Origin: Acidobacteriota bacterium
Lineage (GTDB): Bacteria; Acidobacteriota; Vicinamibacteria; Vicinamibacterales; UBA2999
DNA length: 57,708 nt
Reading direction: 5' to 3'
Assembly: GCA_016192845.1 (NCBI GenBank)
Contig: JACPTI010000017.1
Span: forward strand, 1 to 57,708
The translations under genes were made by a program, and so were the position numbers. The notes under the pieces are model-generated. The model saw only the letters and a program-made list of their open reading frames with translations, searched no databases and was not told where the DNA came from. The first letter of the stretch is position 1; each line of letters begins with the position of its first letter. This document shows, piece by piece, positions 15,720 through 24,341 of this stretch.

Positions 15720-17693
15720 ATGATTCGTCTACCTCATGTCGTTCGGTTGCTGGTCTTCGTGTGTGGCGCGTTCGTCCTGGCGGCGCCGGCCCTCGCCGGC
15801 CAGGCCGAGAAAAAGCTCGATCAGGTCCTGCGCGAAGCCGTCAACAGCGGCTCGCAGAGCCAGCGAGTCATCATTCGCACGAAACCGGGCCACCGCCAGG
15901 CGATCGGCAAGACTCTGAAGTCGCAGGGCCGAAAGGTCCACGGCGAGCACGCAAGCATTGACGCCATTTCGGCCGAAGTCGACGCCGATGATCTCGCCAC
16001 ACTTGCGGCCAGCGAATCGGTACTGTCGATGTCGATCGACGCAGACGTCTTCGCGGGGAGCAACTCAAAGAAGGACAACAGGGCAGCCACTGGAAGGAGC
16101 CCGACGACGACGCTCGACGCCGCCGCGCCCTCTCCGAGCGACGAGCCGACGCTTCGCGAGATTCTTGGCCTTTCTGCCTCGTCGCCGCTCGGCACCGGCA
16201 TCGGCGTCGCGGTCATCGACTCCGGGTTCGCGTCCAACGGGTTGGAATTTGGAGGCCGGATCACGGCCTTCTACGACTTCACCGGCGGCAACGGCCCAGT
16301 GGCCAGGACGCCGTACGACGACTACGGCCACGGCACGTTTGTGGCGGCGTTGATCGGGGGATCGGGCGTCGCATCGTTCGGACGGTATTCCGGTGTCGCG
16401 CCGCAGGTGCGGCTGGTCGGGCTGAAGGTGCTCGACGCCACCGGAACTGGCCGCACCAGCCACGTGATCCAGGCCATCGAGTTTGCAATTGCCCATCGGT
16501 ACGACTTCGGCATCGACATCATCAATCTCTCGCTCGGACATCACATTTATGAGCCCGCGGCCACCGATCCGCTGGTGCAGGCGGTCGAGGCCGCCGTTCG
16601 GGCCGGCATCGTGGTTGTTGTGTCTGCCGGCAATTACGGCAAGAACGTCGAGACCGGGGAGCCGGGGTACGCCGGCATTACATCTCCCGGAAACTCGCCA
16701 TCGGCGATTACGGCAGGAGCAACGAACACGGCCAACACGTTGTCACGGCTGGACGACAGAATTCCGGCCTTCAGCTCCCGAGGACCAAGCTGGTTCGACG
16801 GGTTTGCGAAGCCCGACGTTGTGGCGCCTGGGTACAAGCTCAAGTCCATTGTTCCAGGGAACAGCAAGCTGTTCAGGACGATCGCCGCCGAGCCGGTCCG
16901 AGCGAGGGCGGCAACACACTATGTGACGCTGACCGGCACCAGTATGGCGGCCGCCGTCACCAGCGGCGTCGTGGCCACGATCCTCGAAGCGAACCGCATC
17001 TCCACGACGACGTATTTCTACGGCGCGCATCCGTACGCCTCGTACACGTCGATCAATTCGGGCGATACTTCGTCCGGCACTGGCGGTACTCGCCCACAGC
17101 CGCTCGCGCCAAATGCAGTCAAAGCAGTCCTTCAGTACACGGCAACTCCCATCGTTGACGAGGGAGGGTTGCAGTACGACGTGCTGACGCAAGGTACCGG
17201 CGAAGTGAACGGCGCCGGCGCTACCGAGCTCGCCGGCGCCATCAATACCCTCGCCGACGTCTACGAGCCGTGGCTCGTGGCCGGCGTGACTCCCTGGTCG
17301 GCGTTCGGTACCGAGACTGCCGTGTGGTCCAAGAACATCGTCTGGGGCGACAACATCGTCTGGGGCGATGCCCTCATCCAGTACAACCTGCCGCTGTGGG
17401 GCCAGAACGTCGTCTGGGGCGACAACATTGTCTGGGGTACCCAGCTCCGGGGCATGAACATCGTCTGGGGCGAGAACATCGTCTGGAGCGAGAACATCGT
17501 CTGGAGCGAGAACATCGTCTGGGGCGAGAACATCGTCTGGAGCGAGAACATCGTCTGGAGCGAGAACATCGTCTGGGGTGAGAACATCGTCTGGGGCGAG
17601 AACATCGTCTGGAGCGAAAACGTCGTCTGGAGCGACAACATCGTCTGGAGCGACAACATCGTCTGGAGCGACAACATCGTCTGGAGCGAGTAG
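15720..17693 (+). CDS. Secreted subtilisin-like serine protease with NIVWG/NIVWS tail
   Basis: This 657-residue protein has a signal peptide (LLVFVCGAFVLAAPALAG, cleavage near residue 27), a propeptide-like region (about 30-120) and an S8 catalytic domain with Asp167 (VIDSGF), His204 (YGHGTF) and Ser408 (TGTSMAA). The tail from about residue 540 carries 17 units of the form NIVWG(D/E) or NIVWS(D/E); the last 13 run as an unbroken 6-residue tandem to the stop codon. Trp-rich hexads of this kind are known from acidobacterial S8 proteases but have no assigned role; they may form a surface-exposed repeat structure. The ATG at 15720 has GAGGGG before it. A GNAT gene follows after 4 nt, and the pair is duplicated downstream. 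Confidence 0.88.
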   Translation: MIRLPHVVRLLVFVCGAFVLAAPALAGQAEKKLDQVLREAVNSGSQSQRVIIRTKPGHRQAIGKTLKSQGRKVHGEHASIDAISAEVDADDLATLAASESVLSMSIDADVFAGSNSKKDNRAATGRSPTTTLDAAAPSPSDEPTLREILGLSASSPLGTGIGVAVIDSGFASNGLEFGGRITAFYDFTGGNGPVARTPYDDYGHGTFVAALIGGSGVASFGRYSGVAPQVRLVGLKVLDATGTGRTSHVIQAIEFAIAHRYDFGIDIINLSLGHHIYEPAATDPLVQAVEAAVRAGIVVVVSAGNYGKNVETGEPGYAGITSPGNSPSAITAGATNTANTLSRLDDRIPAFSSRGPSWFDGFAKPDVVAPGYKLKSIVPGNSKLFRTIAAEPVRARAATHYVTLTGTSMAAAVTSGVVATILEANRISTTTYFYGAHPYASYTSINSGDTSSGTGGTRPQPLAPNAVKAVLQYTATPIVDEGGLQYDVLTQGTGEVNGAGATELAGAINTLADVYEPWLVAGVTPWSAFGTETAVWSKNIVWGDNIVWGDALIQYNLPLWGQNVVWGDNIVWGTQLRGMNIVWGENIVWSENIVWSENIVWGENIVWSENIVWSENIVWGENIVWGENIVWSENVVWSDNIVWSDNIVWSDNIVWSE

Positions 17694-17697
17694 AACC

Positions 17698-18375
17698 ATG
17701 GAGACTGGCTTCTACCGTCCCGACCTCGACGACGCCGCGCTGACGTTGCTGCCCGTCCCGGGGGCTGCGCCTGTCGTCGAGACCGAGTGGCGCGCCGCGC
17801 TGCCGGTGATGACGAACGGCAGCGTCACGCTCCGGGAGCTCGAGCTCTCGGACGCTCCGTCACTGCTCGCGATGCTGACGACCGAGGAGGTCACGCGGTT
17901 CATTTCGCCCCCGCCGACAACGATCGAAGGATTCGAGCGCTTCATCCTCTGGACGCACCAGCAGCGGGCGGCCGGCAAGGCGGTCATCTTCGGCGTGGTG
18001 CCGCACGGCATATCCTCGGCGGTCGGCCTGTTGCAGATCCGCTCGCTCGAGCCGGGCTTTGGCACGGCCGAATGGGGATTTGCGCTTGGCTCGCCGTTCT
18101 GGGGCACGGGCCTGTTCGTCGAAAGCGCCCGCCTGGTGCTGGAGTTCGCCTTTACGACGACCGGCATCCACCGGCTCGAGGCGCGCGCCGCCGTTCAGAA
18201 CGGGCGGGGCAACGGCGCGCTGCGGAAGCTCGGCGCCGTGCGCGAGGGGGTGCTGCGCGCCTCGTTCCTGCGGCACGGCCACTACCATGACCAGGCGCTC
18301 TGGTCGATTCTCGACACCGACTGGGCCAGGGCGAGGACCGGGTTCTTCGGCGCCACCGCCGCGATCGTCCATTAA
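17698..18375 (+). CDS. GNAT acetyltransferase, RimJ/RimL type (copy 1)
   Basis: This 225-residue protein is a GNAT N-acetyltransferase like RimJ/RimL. Core motifs are VTLRELELSDAPSLLAML (about residues 42-59), EEVTRFISPPP, the acetyl-CoA loop region WGTGLFVESARLVLEFAF (about 136-153) and IHRLEARAAVQNGRGNGALRKLGA (about 158-181). The first residues METGFYRPDLD are shared with the second copy. Only 4 nt separate it from the protease, and its ribosome-binding site GGAGCGAG lies inside the protease repeat tail, so the two are co-expressed. GNATs of this class acetylate N-termini or small amines in the cytoplasm; a link with the secreted protease is not obvious. Confidence 0.87.
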   Translation: METGFYRPDLDDAALTLLPVPGAAPVVETEWRAALPVMTNGSVTLRELELSDAPSLLAMLTTEEVTRFISPPPTTIEGFERFILWTHQQRAAGKAVIFGVVPHGISSAVGLLQIRSLEPGFGTAEWGFALGSPFWGTGLFVESARLVLEFAFTTTGIHRLEARAAVQNGRGNGALRKLGAVREGVLRASFLRHGHYHDQALWSILDTDWARARTGFFGATAAIVH

Positions 18376-18402
18376 GCCCCAGAATTTCGCGCGACTTTCG
18401 GT

Positions 18403-18494
18403 TCGGGCTACCGGCTACGGGCTTCAGGCCAAAGCCCAAAGTCCGAAGCCCAGAGCCTGAGATCCGGTATGTGGCGGCCGGCTTTAGCCGGCCC
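18403..18494. repeat. GGGCTTT/AAAGCCC heptamer array followed by a GTGG-footed REP
   Basis: Facing heptamer-like units (GGGCTAC, GGGCTTC, AAAGCCC, AAAGTCC, GAAGCCC) occupy 18403-18462. A hairpin GGCCGGCTTTAGCCGGCC preceded by GTGG ends at 18494. A weaker hairpin follows near 18537-18560. Confidence 0.65.
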
Positions 18495-18566
18495 TCGCGA
18501 TTTCGTGTGCCAATCCGTGCAAGCGACATGACAGAGGCGGTCTCCAGCCGCCTTTAGGCTGTCGGG

Positions 18567-18730
18567 AATCCGGATCCGGCGGTCGGAAAACCGGCACCCC
18601 CTGATTGTTGCGGAATTCGCCGAACTTCGCCGCAATTCCGGCTGAGGCGGCGGCGTGCGAGGACCGCGCGGCGCGCACGGTGGCCGTGCAGTCGACACCC
18701 TCGGACGGTGATCCGTCAGATTTTGGCCGG
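18567..18730 (+). promoter_or_regulatory. Conserved leader block, copy 2
   Basis: The box GGCGGTCGGAAAACCGGCAC (18578-18597), CGACACC (18693-18699) and TTTTGGCCGG (18721-18730) occur in the same order and spacing as upstream of 15720 and 21573. A TTGCGG/CCGCAA stem lies between the first two boxes. Confidence 0.5.
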
Positions 18731-18790
18731 TTTTCCGCCACTCCAGACGCTCAGCCGGACGGCCGCAGACTTGCTCTCCCCCGGGCCGCT

Positions 18791-20527
18791 ATGATTTCCA
18801 AAGCCTCCTTCCTGCGTCCGGTTGGCCTCCTCCTCGGCGCCTTGCTTCTGGTAGCTCCGGCTGTCGAAGCAAAGGAGAAGCTCGACAAAGTTCTGAGGCA
18901 GGCCGTCGCGGCTGACAAGAACGGCACCGAGCGGCAGCGCGTCATCATCCGCACGAAGCCGGGCGCTCGCGGTCAGATTCGACTGGCGCTGGAGGGATGC
19001 GGCGCACGGATCCGCGAGGAGCACAAGCTCATCGACGCGCTGAGCGTCGACGTCACGTCCAAGTGCCTCAAGGGCCTGGTCGAGAACCCGAACGTGGAGT
19101 CTGCGGGCGCCGATTTCCAGGTCACGGCGTCGCAGACGGCGACGATCGTCCTCGCCGACAACGACACGGCCAACACGGACCCGTACTCGCTGCGCGATAC
19201 GCTCGGTGTCGGCCTGTACTCGACGGGATACGGGATCGGTGTGGCGGTCGTCGACTCCGGCATCGCGCCGGTTCCGGGGCTTGCCGATCGGATCACGGCG
19301 TTTTACGACTTCACGGGCGGCGACACCGTCCCAACGGCGCCAAATGACGGCTACGGCCACGGCACGCACGTGGCCGGCCTCATCGGGGCGAACGATCTGA
19401 ATTACACGGGCGTCGCACCAGGCGTGCATTTCGTCGGGCTCAAGGTGCTGGATTCGTCCGGCAAGGGGTATACGAGCGACGTGATCCGCGCTCTCGAGTT
19501 TGCGACGCTGAACCGCGAGGCGCTGAACATCCACATCGTCAATCTGTCGCTGGGGCACGGCATCGCGGCGGCGGCGGCCGACGACCCGCTCGTGCAGGCG
19601 GTGGAGACCGCGGTTCAGGGCGGCCTCATCGTGACCGTGTCGGCCGGCAACTACGGCACGAATCCCGAGACCGGCGCGATCGGGTATGCGGGCATCGGTT
19701 CGCCCGGCAACGCGCGGTCGGCGATCACGTCGGGAGCAGTGAACACGCTGAACACCCTCAACCGAGGGGATGATTTCGTCACGGCCTACAGCTCGCGCGG
19801 CCCCACATGGTACGACGGCTTTGCCAAGCCCGACGCGGTTGCGCCGGGTCACAAGCTCGTCTCGGTGGCCGATCCGTCGAGCTATCTGTTTCAGACCTAC
19901 CCGCAGTACACGCACTATGTCGGCGACCAGGCGTACCTCACGCTGAGCGGCACCAGCATGGCCTCGGCGGTCACGGCCGGCGTCGTCGCCACGATCCTGG
20001 AGGCGCACTGGTGGTACGCGACGCTCGCGCCCGACCCGCTGCCGAGCCCGGTGGCGGTCAAGGCGATGCTCCAGTACAGCGCGACAGCCGTGCTCAACAC
20101 CGACGGCACCCCTGCGGAACTGCTCACGGGGGGCACGGGCGAGGTGAATGCGGAGGGTGCGACCCGTATCGCCATGATGGTGGGCTGGCTGGCCAGTGCC
20201 GCGGTCGATCCGTTGATCGGGCCCTTCGATCCACAGCTGTACCTGCTGGACCCGTTCATGGACCCGGTGTCCTACATCGGTGATGAGGCGCTCAACTGGT
20301 CGTCTCTGATTGTCTGGGGACCGGACGTCGTGTCGTCCACGAACCTCGTTTGGGGCACCAACATCGTTTGGGGCGACAACATCGTCTGGGGCGACAACAT
20401 CGACATCGTCTGGGGCGACAACATCGTCTGGGGCGACAACATCGTCTGGGGTGACAACATCGTCTGGGGTGACAACATCGTCTGGGGCGACAATCTGGTC
20501 TGGGGCGACAGCTGGATCGTCAACTAA
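18791..20527 (+). CDS. Secreted subtilisin-like serine protease with NIVWGD tail (paralogue)
   Basis: This 578-residue protein is a paralogue of the protease at 15720. A signal peptide (LLLGALLLVAPAVEAKEK) is followed by a propeptide-like region (KVLRQAV ... VIIRTKPGARGQI, aligned with the first copy), then the S8 triad Asp155 (VVDSGI), His190 (YGHGTHVAG) and Ser389 (SGTSMASA). The tail from about residue 510 has about nine NIVWGD units and ends in SWIVN, so it is shorter and more uniform than the first copy. The ATG at 18791 gives the same N-terminal layout as the paralogue. A GNAT gene follows after 21 nt. Confidence 0.88.
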   Translation: MISKASFLRPVGLLLGALLLVAPAVEAKEKLDKVLRQAVAADKNGTERQRVIIRTKPGARGQIRLALEGCGARIREEHKLIDALSVDVTSKCLKGLVENPNVESAGADFQVTASQTATIVLADNDTANTDPYSLRDTLGVGLYSTGYGIGVAVVDSGIAPVPGLADRITAFYDFTGGDTVPTAPNDGYGHGTHVAGLIGANDLNYTGVAPGVHFVGLKVLDSSGKGYTSDVIRALEFATLNREALNIHIVNLSLGHGIAAAAADDPLVQAVETAVQGGLIVTVSAGNYGTNPETGAIGYAGIGSPGNARSAITSGAVNTLNTLNRGDDFVTAYSSRGPTWYDGFAKPDAVAPGHKLVSVADPSSYLFQTYPQYTHYVGDQAYLTLSGTSMASAVTAGVVATILEAHWWYATLAPDPLPSPVAVKAMLQYSATAVLNTDGTPAELLTGGTGEVNAEGATRIAMMVGWLASAAVDPLIGPFDPQLYLLDPFMDPVSYIGDEALNWSSLIVWGPDVVSSTNLVWGTNIVWGDNIVWGDNIDIVWGDNIVWGDNIVWGDNIVWGDNIVWGDNLVWGDSWIVN

Positions 20528-20548
20528 CGACTGCCAGACGAGACCGTC

Positions 20549-21205
20549 ATGGAAACAGGCTTTTACGGACCTGAACTGGACACGGGGGCGGCGGGCCTGG
20601 TCGGGACCGTCGCCACCTCTTCCTCGGACTGGCGGCGGTCGCTGCCGGTGTTGGCGAACGGTGATGTGACACTCCGCGAGCTCGAGCTGTCGGATGCGCC
20701 CTCGCTGCTCACTATGCTCAGCACGGAAGAAGTCACGCGGTTCATCTCTCCCCCGCCCACGACCATCGAAGGGTTCGAGCGGTTCATCGAGTGGACGCAC
20801 CAGCAGCGCGCGGTCGGGAGGTGCATCGTGTTCGGCATCGTGCCGCGCGGCATGTCGGTGGCCGTCGGATTGATCCAGGTGCGATCGCTCGAGCCGCGCT
20901 TTTCGACCGCCGAGTGGGGATTCGCGTTGGGGTCGCCCTTCTGGGGCACCGGGCTGTTCATGGAGGGCGCCCAGCTCCTGGTCGACTTCGCATTCGACAT
21001 CGTTGGTATACATCGACTCGAGGCGCGCGCCTCGACGCGAAACGGACGCGGCAACGGCGTGCTCAGAAAGCTTGGCGCGCTGCCCGAAGGCGTGCTGCGC
21101 CGCTCGTTCCTGCGGCACGGCGAGTACCACGACCAGGTACTCTGGGCGATTCTCGAGACCGACTGGCGGCAGGCTCGTGAACCTTGGGGAGAAACAGTTC
21201 ACTGA
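20549..21205 (+). CDS. GNAT acetyltransferase, RimJ/RimL type (copy 2)
   Basis: This 218-residue paralogue of the GNAT at 17698 shares METGFY, VTLRELELSDAPSLLTML, RFISPPPTTIEGFERFI, WGFALGSPFWGTGLF and IHRLEARASTRNGRGNGVLRKLGA motifs (several blocks differ by only one or two residues). It follows the second protease by 21 nt, so the whole two-gene unit (protease plus GNAT) is duplicated, not the genes separately. The active-site region is intact. The substrate is unknown. Confidence 0.87.
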   Translation: METGFYGPELDTGAAGLVGTVATSSSDWRRSLPVLANGDVTLRELELSDAPSLLTMLSTEEVTRFISPPPTTIEGFERFIEWTHQQRAVGRCIVFGIVPRGMSVAVGLIQVRSLEPRFSTAEWGFALGSPFWGTGLFMEGAQLLVDFAFDIVGIHRLEARASTRNGRGNGVLRKLGALPEGVLRRSFLRHGEYHDQVLWAILETDWRQAREPWGETVH

Positions 21206-21230
21206 AACAGACGTACGTTCACTAAAAGAG

Positions 21231-21259
21231 TACGTGGCGTCCGGCTTTAGACGGACCTC
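21231..21259. repeat. GTGG-footed REP hairpin
   Basis: ACGTGGCGTCCGGCTTTAGA followed by CGGACC is a single imperfect REP hairpin of the family seen at 261 and 41509. Confidence 0.6.
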
Positions 21260-21270
21260 GGCGTGTCGGT

Positions 21271-21430
21271 AATCCGGATCCCGCGGTCGGAACACCGTCA
21301 CCTCGCCGCACGTTCGAAATTCAGCCTGAGGCGCTTCCAGGCTCCCTCCTCTACCGATTTGGCTGCGTGCACGCTGACCGGGCAACCGACACCGCACGCC
21401 CGATCAGCGCGTTTTCTGGCCGTTTTTGGC
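21271..21430 (+). promoter_or_regulatory. Conserved leader block, copy 3
   Basis: The box GCGGTCGGAACACCGTCACC (21283-21302), CGACACC (21387-21393) and GTTTTCTGGCCG (21411-21422) repeat the order and about 100-nt spacing of the two protease leaders, although the downstream gene is not a protease paralogue. Confidence 0.5.
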
Positions 21431-21572
21431 GTGGTCCGGTATTTGCCCCGCAACGGGGGTGAGTACGAGTCTCTTCAGACCGGGCCATTGCCATTCGGGC
21501 GCGCTGCCGTCGCAGTTCGGGGTCGCGAAGGAGCGTCGCTCGCGCTCGAGCGATCCGTACGAGGGCTTTCTT

Positions 21573-23243
21573 ATGGTGACCATGCGCCGTGTTTTCATCC
21601 TGCTCTTCGTTGTCGCCGCATCCAGCCTGCGGGCGGACTTTCCCGTCCGAGCGCCGGACAACAAGGGGACGGACTTCTTCGTGGCGTTCCCGCTGAATTT
21701 TTCCGGGACGCCCGCGCTGACGCTGATGATTGCGAACGAGGCAGCGATCGACGTCAAAGTCGAGCTCTCAGCGCCCGGGTTTTTCTCGGAAGTCAATGTA
21801 GCCGGGTCGTCGGTATTGAGTGTGCCGATTGTGCCCCAGTTGCAGATCACAGCAGTCAACGCCGTCAGTGATAAGGGCGTCCGTGTGCGTTCGGTGGATG
21901 CCTTCGATTCAACGAAGGAAGGAGCCCCTATCGCCGTTTACGCTTTGAGTCAGACGTGCAACGCCCCCGCCTCTCGGATGCCGCCGGGGTGCCGACCCAC
22001 CGATTCTTTGACCGGTAGTGCCGGTGCGTACGTAGCATTGCCAGCCGACGTCCTGAGCACGGAATACAGGGCGGCTACGGGTCTCGGAGTGTTTTCGTCT
22101 GCCATTGGGACGCAGGTGACAGTTGTGGGCACGGAAGAGAATACGACGGTGACCATTACGGCGCCAGTTGACGTCACGATCAGCTTCGTCAAGATCCCAG
22201 CGGGCACACCATTTCAGGTTCCGCTCAATGAGCTCCAGGCGTTCCTCCTGCAGGTCACTTCCGGTGATCTGACCGGCACGCTGGTGACGGCAGACAAGCC
22301 CGTCGCAGTGTTCAGTGGCAACCAGAACGGCAGCACGGGCGGTCAGCCCGACCACATCGTTGAGCAGATGGTGCCGGTCAACGCGTGGGGCAACGACTTC
22401 GTCGTCGCGCCGATTGTGGCCCGGAACGGTGCGGGGTATCTCGTCCGTGTCCTGGCTCACCAGGACGGGACGGACGTTGAAATCGACGGAGCAATCAAGG
22501 CCACGTTGAATGCGGGACAGTTCCATCTGCACAACCAGACAACTTCATCGGCGATTTCACTGAGAACCTCCAAGCCGGCACTCGTGGTCCAATTCAACAA
22601 GAGCGATGCGTCCGCGATGCTCGTCCCACCGGTGAACCAGTTCAGCCGTGATTACCTCTTCAAGACACCAGGTGCCGCGCCTCCGAACAGTCCGTTCCCG
22701 AATGCGACCGGTTCGAACCATCTCAACATTGTGGTCAAGAACGGAGACGAGGCGGGACTGTTGCTGAATAATGCACAGTTGCCGGCCACTACGGAATGGA
22801 CCTTGGTTGAGGATTACCGCTACGCGCGTGTAGGCATCGACTCCGGCACAATATACAAGCTCGAACACCAGGAACCCACGGTTCGATTCGGTGCGTGGGT
22901 ATACGGACATTTCATTACCACTATCAAAATGGGCTTCTTCATCCAACAGCGGTTCGAAGGGTACGGGTATGCCGCGGGACAGTTGCTGAACAATCTGCCG
23001 CTTTGTGCTGACGACCACGCTCACTTGAGCGCGCAAGCCCAATCTCGCGCCTATCGCGGTCTGGCGAACCACGGACAAGGATGGCGTCGATGCCTCGATC
23101 CTCATCGAGAGGATCAGCGTGGGGCCGCGGTTCGCGTGCCCGCCGAGTTGCTGCGTCCGCCCGTCGAAGACGGAGAGCTCCCTGATCCGGCGGTGCCAGG
23201 CGGCAGATCGATCGTGTTGGAGGACGCCGGGCCGCCCCAATGA
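21573..23243 (+). CDS. Secreted protein with IgGFc-binding-like N-terminal domain
   Basis: This 556-residue protein has a signal peptide (MRRVFILLFVVAASSLRA after MVT) and a region (about 25-450) resembling the IgGFc-binding N-terminal domain family: GTDFFVAFPLNF, DKPVAVFSGNQNGSTGG, DHIVEQMVPVNAWGNDFVV, HLNIVVKNGDEAGLLLNN and FGAWVYGHF are typical segments. Such proteins are surface or matrix proteins in many bacteria. The stretch after GQLLNNLPLCADDHAH is probably out of frame, because the +1 frame reads APIAVWRTTDKDGVDASILI, a better protein sequence, before the original frame again looks protein-like. One or two frameshifts near 23030-23120 are likely. ATG 21573 has GAGGG 7 nt upstream. 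It shares the leader block of the two proteases. Confidence 0.72.
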   Translation: MVTMRRVFILLFVVAASSLRADFPVRAPDNKGTDFFVAFPLNFSGTPALTLMIANEAAIDVKVELSAPGFFSEVNVAGSSVLSVPIVPQLQITAVNAVSDKGVRVRSVDAFDSTKEGAPIAVYALSQTCNAPASRMPPGCRPTDSLTGSAGAYVALPADVLSTEYRAATGLGVFSSAIGTQVTVVGTEENTTVTITAPVDVTISFVKIPAGTPFQVPLNELQAFLLQVTSGDLTGTLVTADKPVAVFSGNQNGSTGGQPDHIVEQMVPVNAWGNDFVVAPIVARNGAGYLVRVLAHQDGTDVEIDGAIKATLNAGQFHLHNQTTSSAISLRTSKPALVVQFNKSDASAMLVPPVNQFSRDYLFKTPGAAPPNSPFPNATGSNHLNIVVKNGDEAGLLLNNAQLPATTEWTLVEDYRYARVGIDSGTIYKLEHQEPTVRFGAWVYGHFITTIKMGFFIQQRFEGYGYAAGQLLNNLPLCADDHAHLSAQAQSRAYRGLANHGQGWRRCLDPHREDQRGAAVRVPAELLRPPVEDGELPDPAVPGGRSIVLEDAGPPQ

Positions 23244-23290
23244 GCCCCCTGGGCGCCGTGGCGCGAGCGCAACGACCTTCTCATCAGGTG

Positions 23291-23353
23291 CGGCTCAAAG
23301 CCGGACACCACGTACGTCGCGTCCGCACGTAGCGTCCGGCTTCAGCCGGACCT
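23291..23353. repeat. REPIN-like inverted hairpins
   Basis: GGCTCAAAGCCGGAC and CGTCCGGCTTCAGCCGGACC face each other around CACGTACGTCGCGTCCGCACGTAG. The region 23244-23443 otherwise shows no gene. Confidence 0.7.
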
Positions 23354-23443
23354 ACGAGCGGGGCGACGCCACTGGCGCTCGCGTGAATTGCCGATCAGCG
23401 CCTGCCTCGGCCACGCCACCGGCACCGCCTGCCCTCCGCGACC

Positions 23444-23860
23444 CTACGCAGGCACGATCCGGAACGGCTTGCGGCCCTTGATGCGGTAGACCGAAAAATC
23501 GGTGCGATCCGTCGTAAACACGAGCGAGGTCTCCAGCTCCTCTGCCAGGACCACGAGCGTCGCATCGGCGAAGTCCATTGGCAGATCAGCGTACTTGTCC
23601 AGGAGCGTGCGGACTCGCTTCAGCGCGGTTGGTGTCGTCGGAACAAGCGCCGCCCCACCGGCGAGGAAGAAGTCCACGCACGACACGGTACCCCCCTTGA
23701 CGCCCGTCAGCAGGTACGAGGCCTCCGTCAGTACCGCTTCAGTGGAGACGACGGCTCCCGTCCAGGCTTCGAAGAACTGCCGGCACTCGAGATGGTGAGC
23801 CTGGTTGCGATCCAGCAGGGAGACGAGAGCACCGGTATCCAGCAGCAGCTCATCGGCCAC
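23444..23860 (-). CDS. PIN-domain ribonuclease toxin (VapC-like)
   Basis: This 138-residue PIN-domain protein begins MADELLLDTGALVSLLDR, with the first acidic residue in LLLDTGAL; the other acidic positions lie in TEAVLTEASYLL and MDFADATLVVLAEEL, and TDRTDFSVYR closes the domain. PIN toxins cleave RNA, often tRNA. The start overlaps the ribbon-helix-helix gene upstream by 11 nt, the usual VapBC order of antitoxin then toxin. The four acidic positions look intact. Confidence 0.88.
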   Translation of the reverse strand: MADELLLDTGALVSLLDRNQAHHLECRQFFEAWTGAVVSTEAVLTEASYLLTGVKGGTVSCVDFFLAGGAALVPTTPTALKRVRTLLDKYADLPMDFADATLVVLAEELETSLVFTTDRTDFSVYRIKGRKPFRIVPA

Positions 23861-24104
23861 GCCGGATTGCCTCGAGCATGTACTCCCGGTGTCGCTCGGC
23901 GAGATCCGGCCGGCCCGAGGCGACCGACCCGATCAGGTGCCGCACGCGTTCGGCCGGGTTTTTTGTCGCTCCGATCTCGACTTGCAGAAATGCTTCGAGG
24001 GCCATCCGCACGATGTCGGAATTCTTGCGACGAAGTTGTCGCGACGCACGACGGAGGGCCCGACCGAGATCGGCAGGGAGACGGACCGTGATCTGTTCCT
24101 GCAT
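23850..24104 (-). CDS. Ribbon-helix-helix antitoxin (VapB/CopG-like)
   Basis: This 84-residue protein has the N-terminal ribbon-helix-helix pattern (EQITVRLPADLGRALRRAS, residues 3-21, then NSDIVRMALEAFLQ). The C-terminal half (NPAERVRHLIGSVASGRPD) is the likely toxin-binding part. It precedes the PIN gene with an 11-nt overlap. Such antitoxins bind palindromic operators, and an AATGCA palindrome lies just upstream (24129-24142), which fits autoregulation. Confidence 0.85.
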   Translation of the reverse strand: MQEQITVRLPADLGRALRRASRQLRRKNSDIVRMALEAFLQVEIGATKNPAERVRHLIGSVASGRPDLAERHREYMLEAIRRGR

Positions 24105-24128
24105 CGCTGCTTTCCCGCGTCCTGCAAT

Positions 24129-24142
24129 GCATTGTAATGCAC
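24129..24142 (-). promoter_or_regulatory. Candidate VapB operator and -10 region
   Basis: TGCATTGTAATGCA is a perfect palindrome apart from its two central bases. On the minus strand it contains TACAAT, a possible -10, 28 nt before the antitoxin ATG. AATGCA recurs at 24170. TTGACA is present but too far away for a standard spacing. Confidence 0.45.
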
Positions 24143-24341
24143 CGGACCATGCCGATCCAGTAGAATGTCAATGCACCATATTGGTCCTTCCGCAATCTCG
24201 TTGTGTGTCAAGAGGGGTATCGCGGTCAACTCGGGAGGCCGCTCAAGCCCGCGGCTCAGTGCGCGAGCCGCAACGAGCACGTGCTTCGGTGTCTCGGTGT
24301 TCCGTAGAGGAGCAATATCAGCGCGCTCCGGATCCGGATGC

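Noticed and set aside
16743..17699. Antisense frame with APDDVV repeats
   Set aside because: It is the complement of the NIVWG hexads; the plus strand has the signal peptide and S8 triad.
18716..21397. 893-residue antisense frame over the second protease and GNAT
   Set aside because: Same shadow effect over two convincing plus-strand genes.
15505..21430. Known riboswitch (cyclic-di-GMP, cobalamin, SAM) in the shared leaders
   Set aside because: None of the consensus blocks of these classes could be found; left as an unknown conserved leader.
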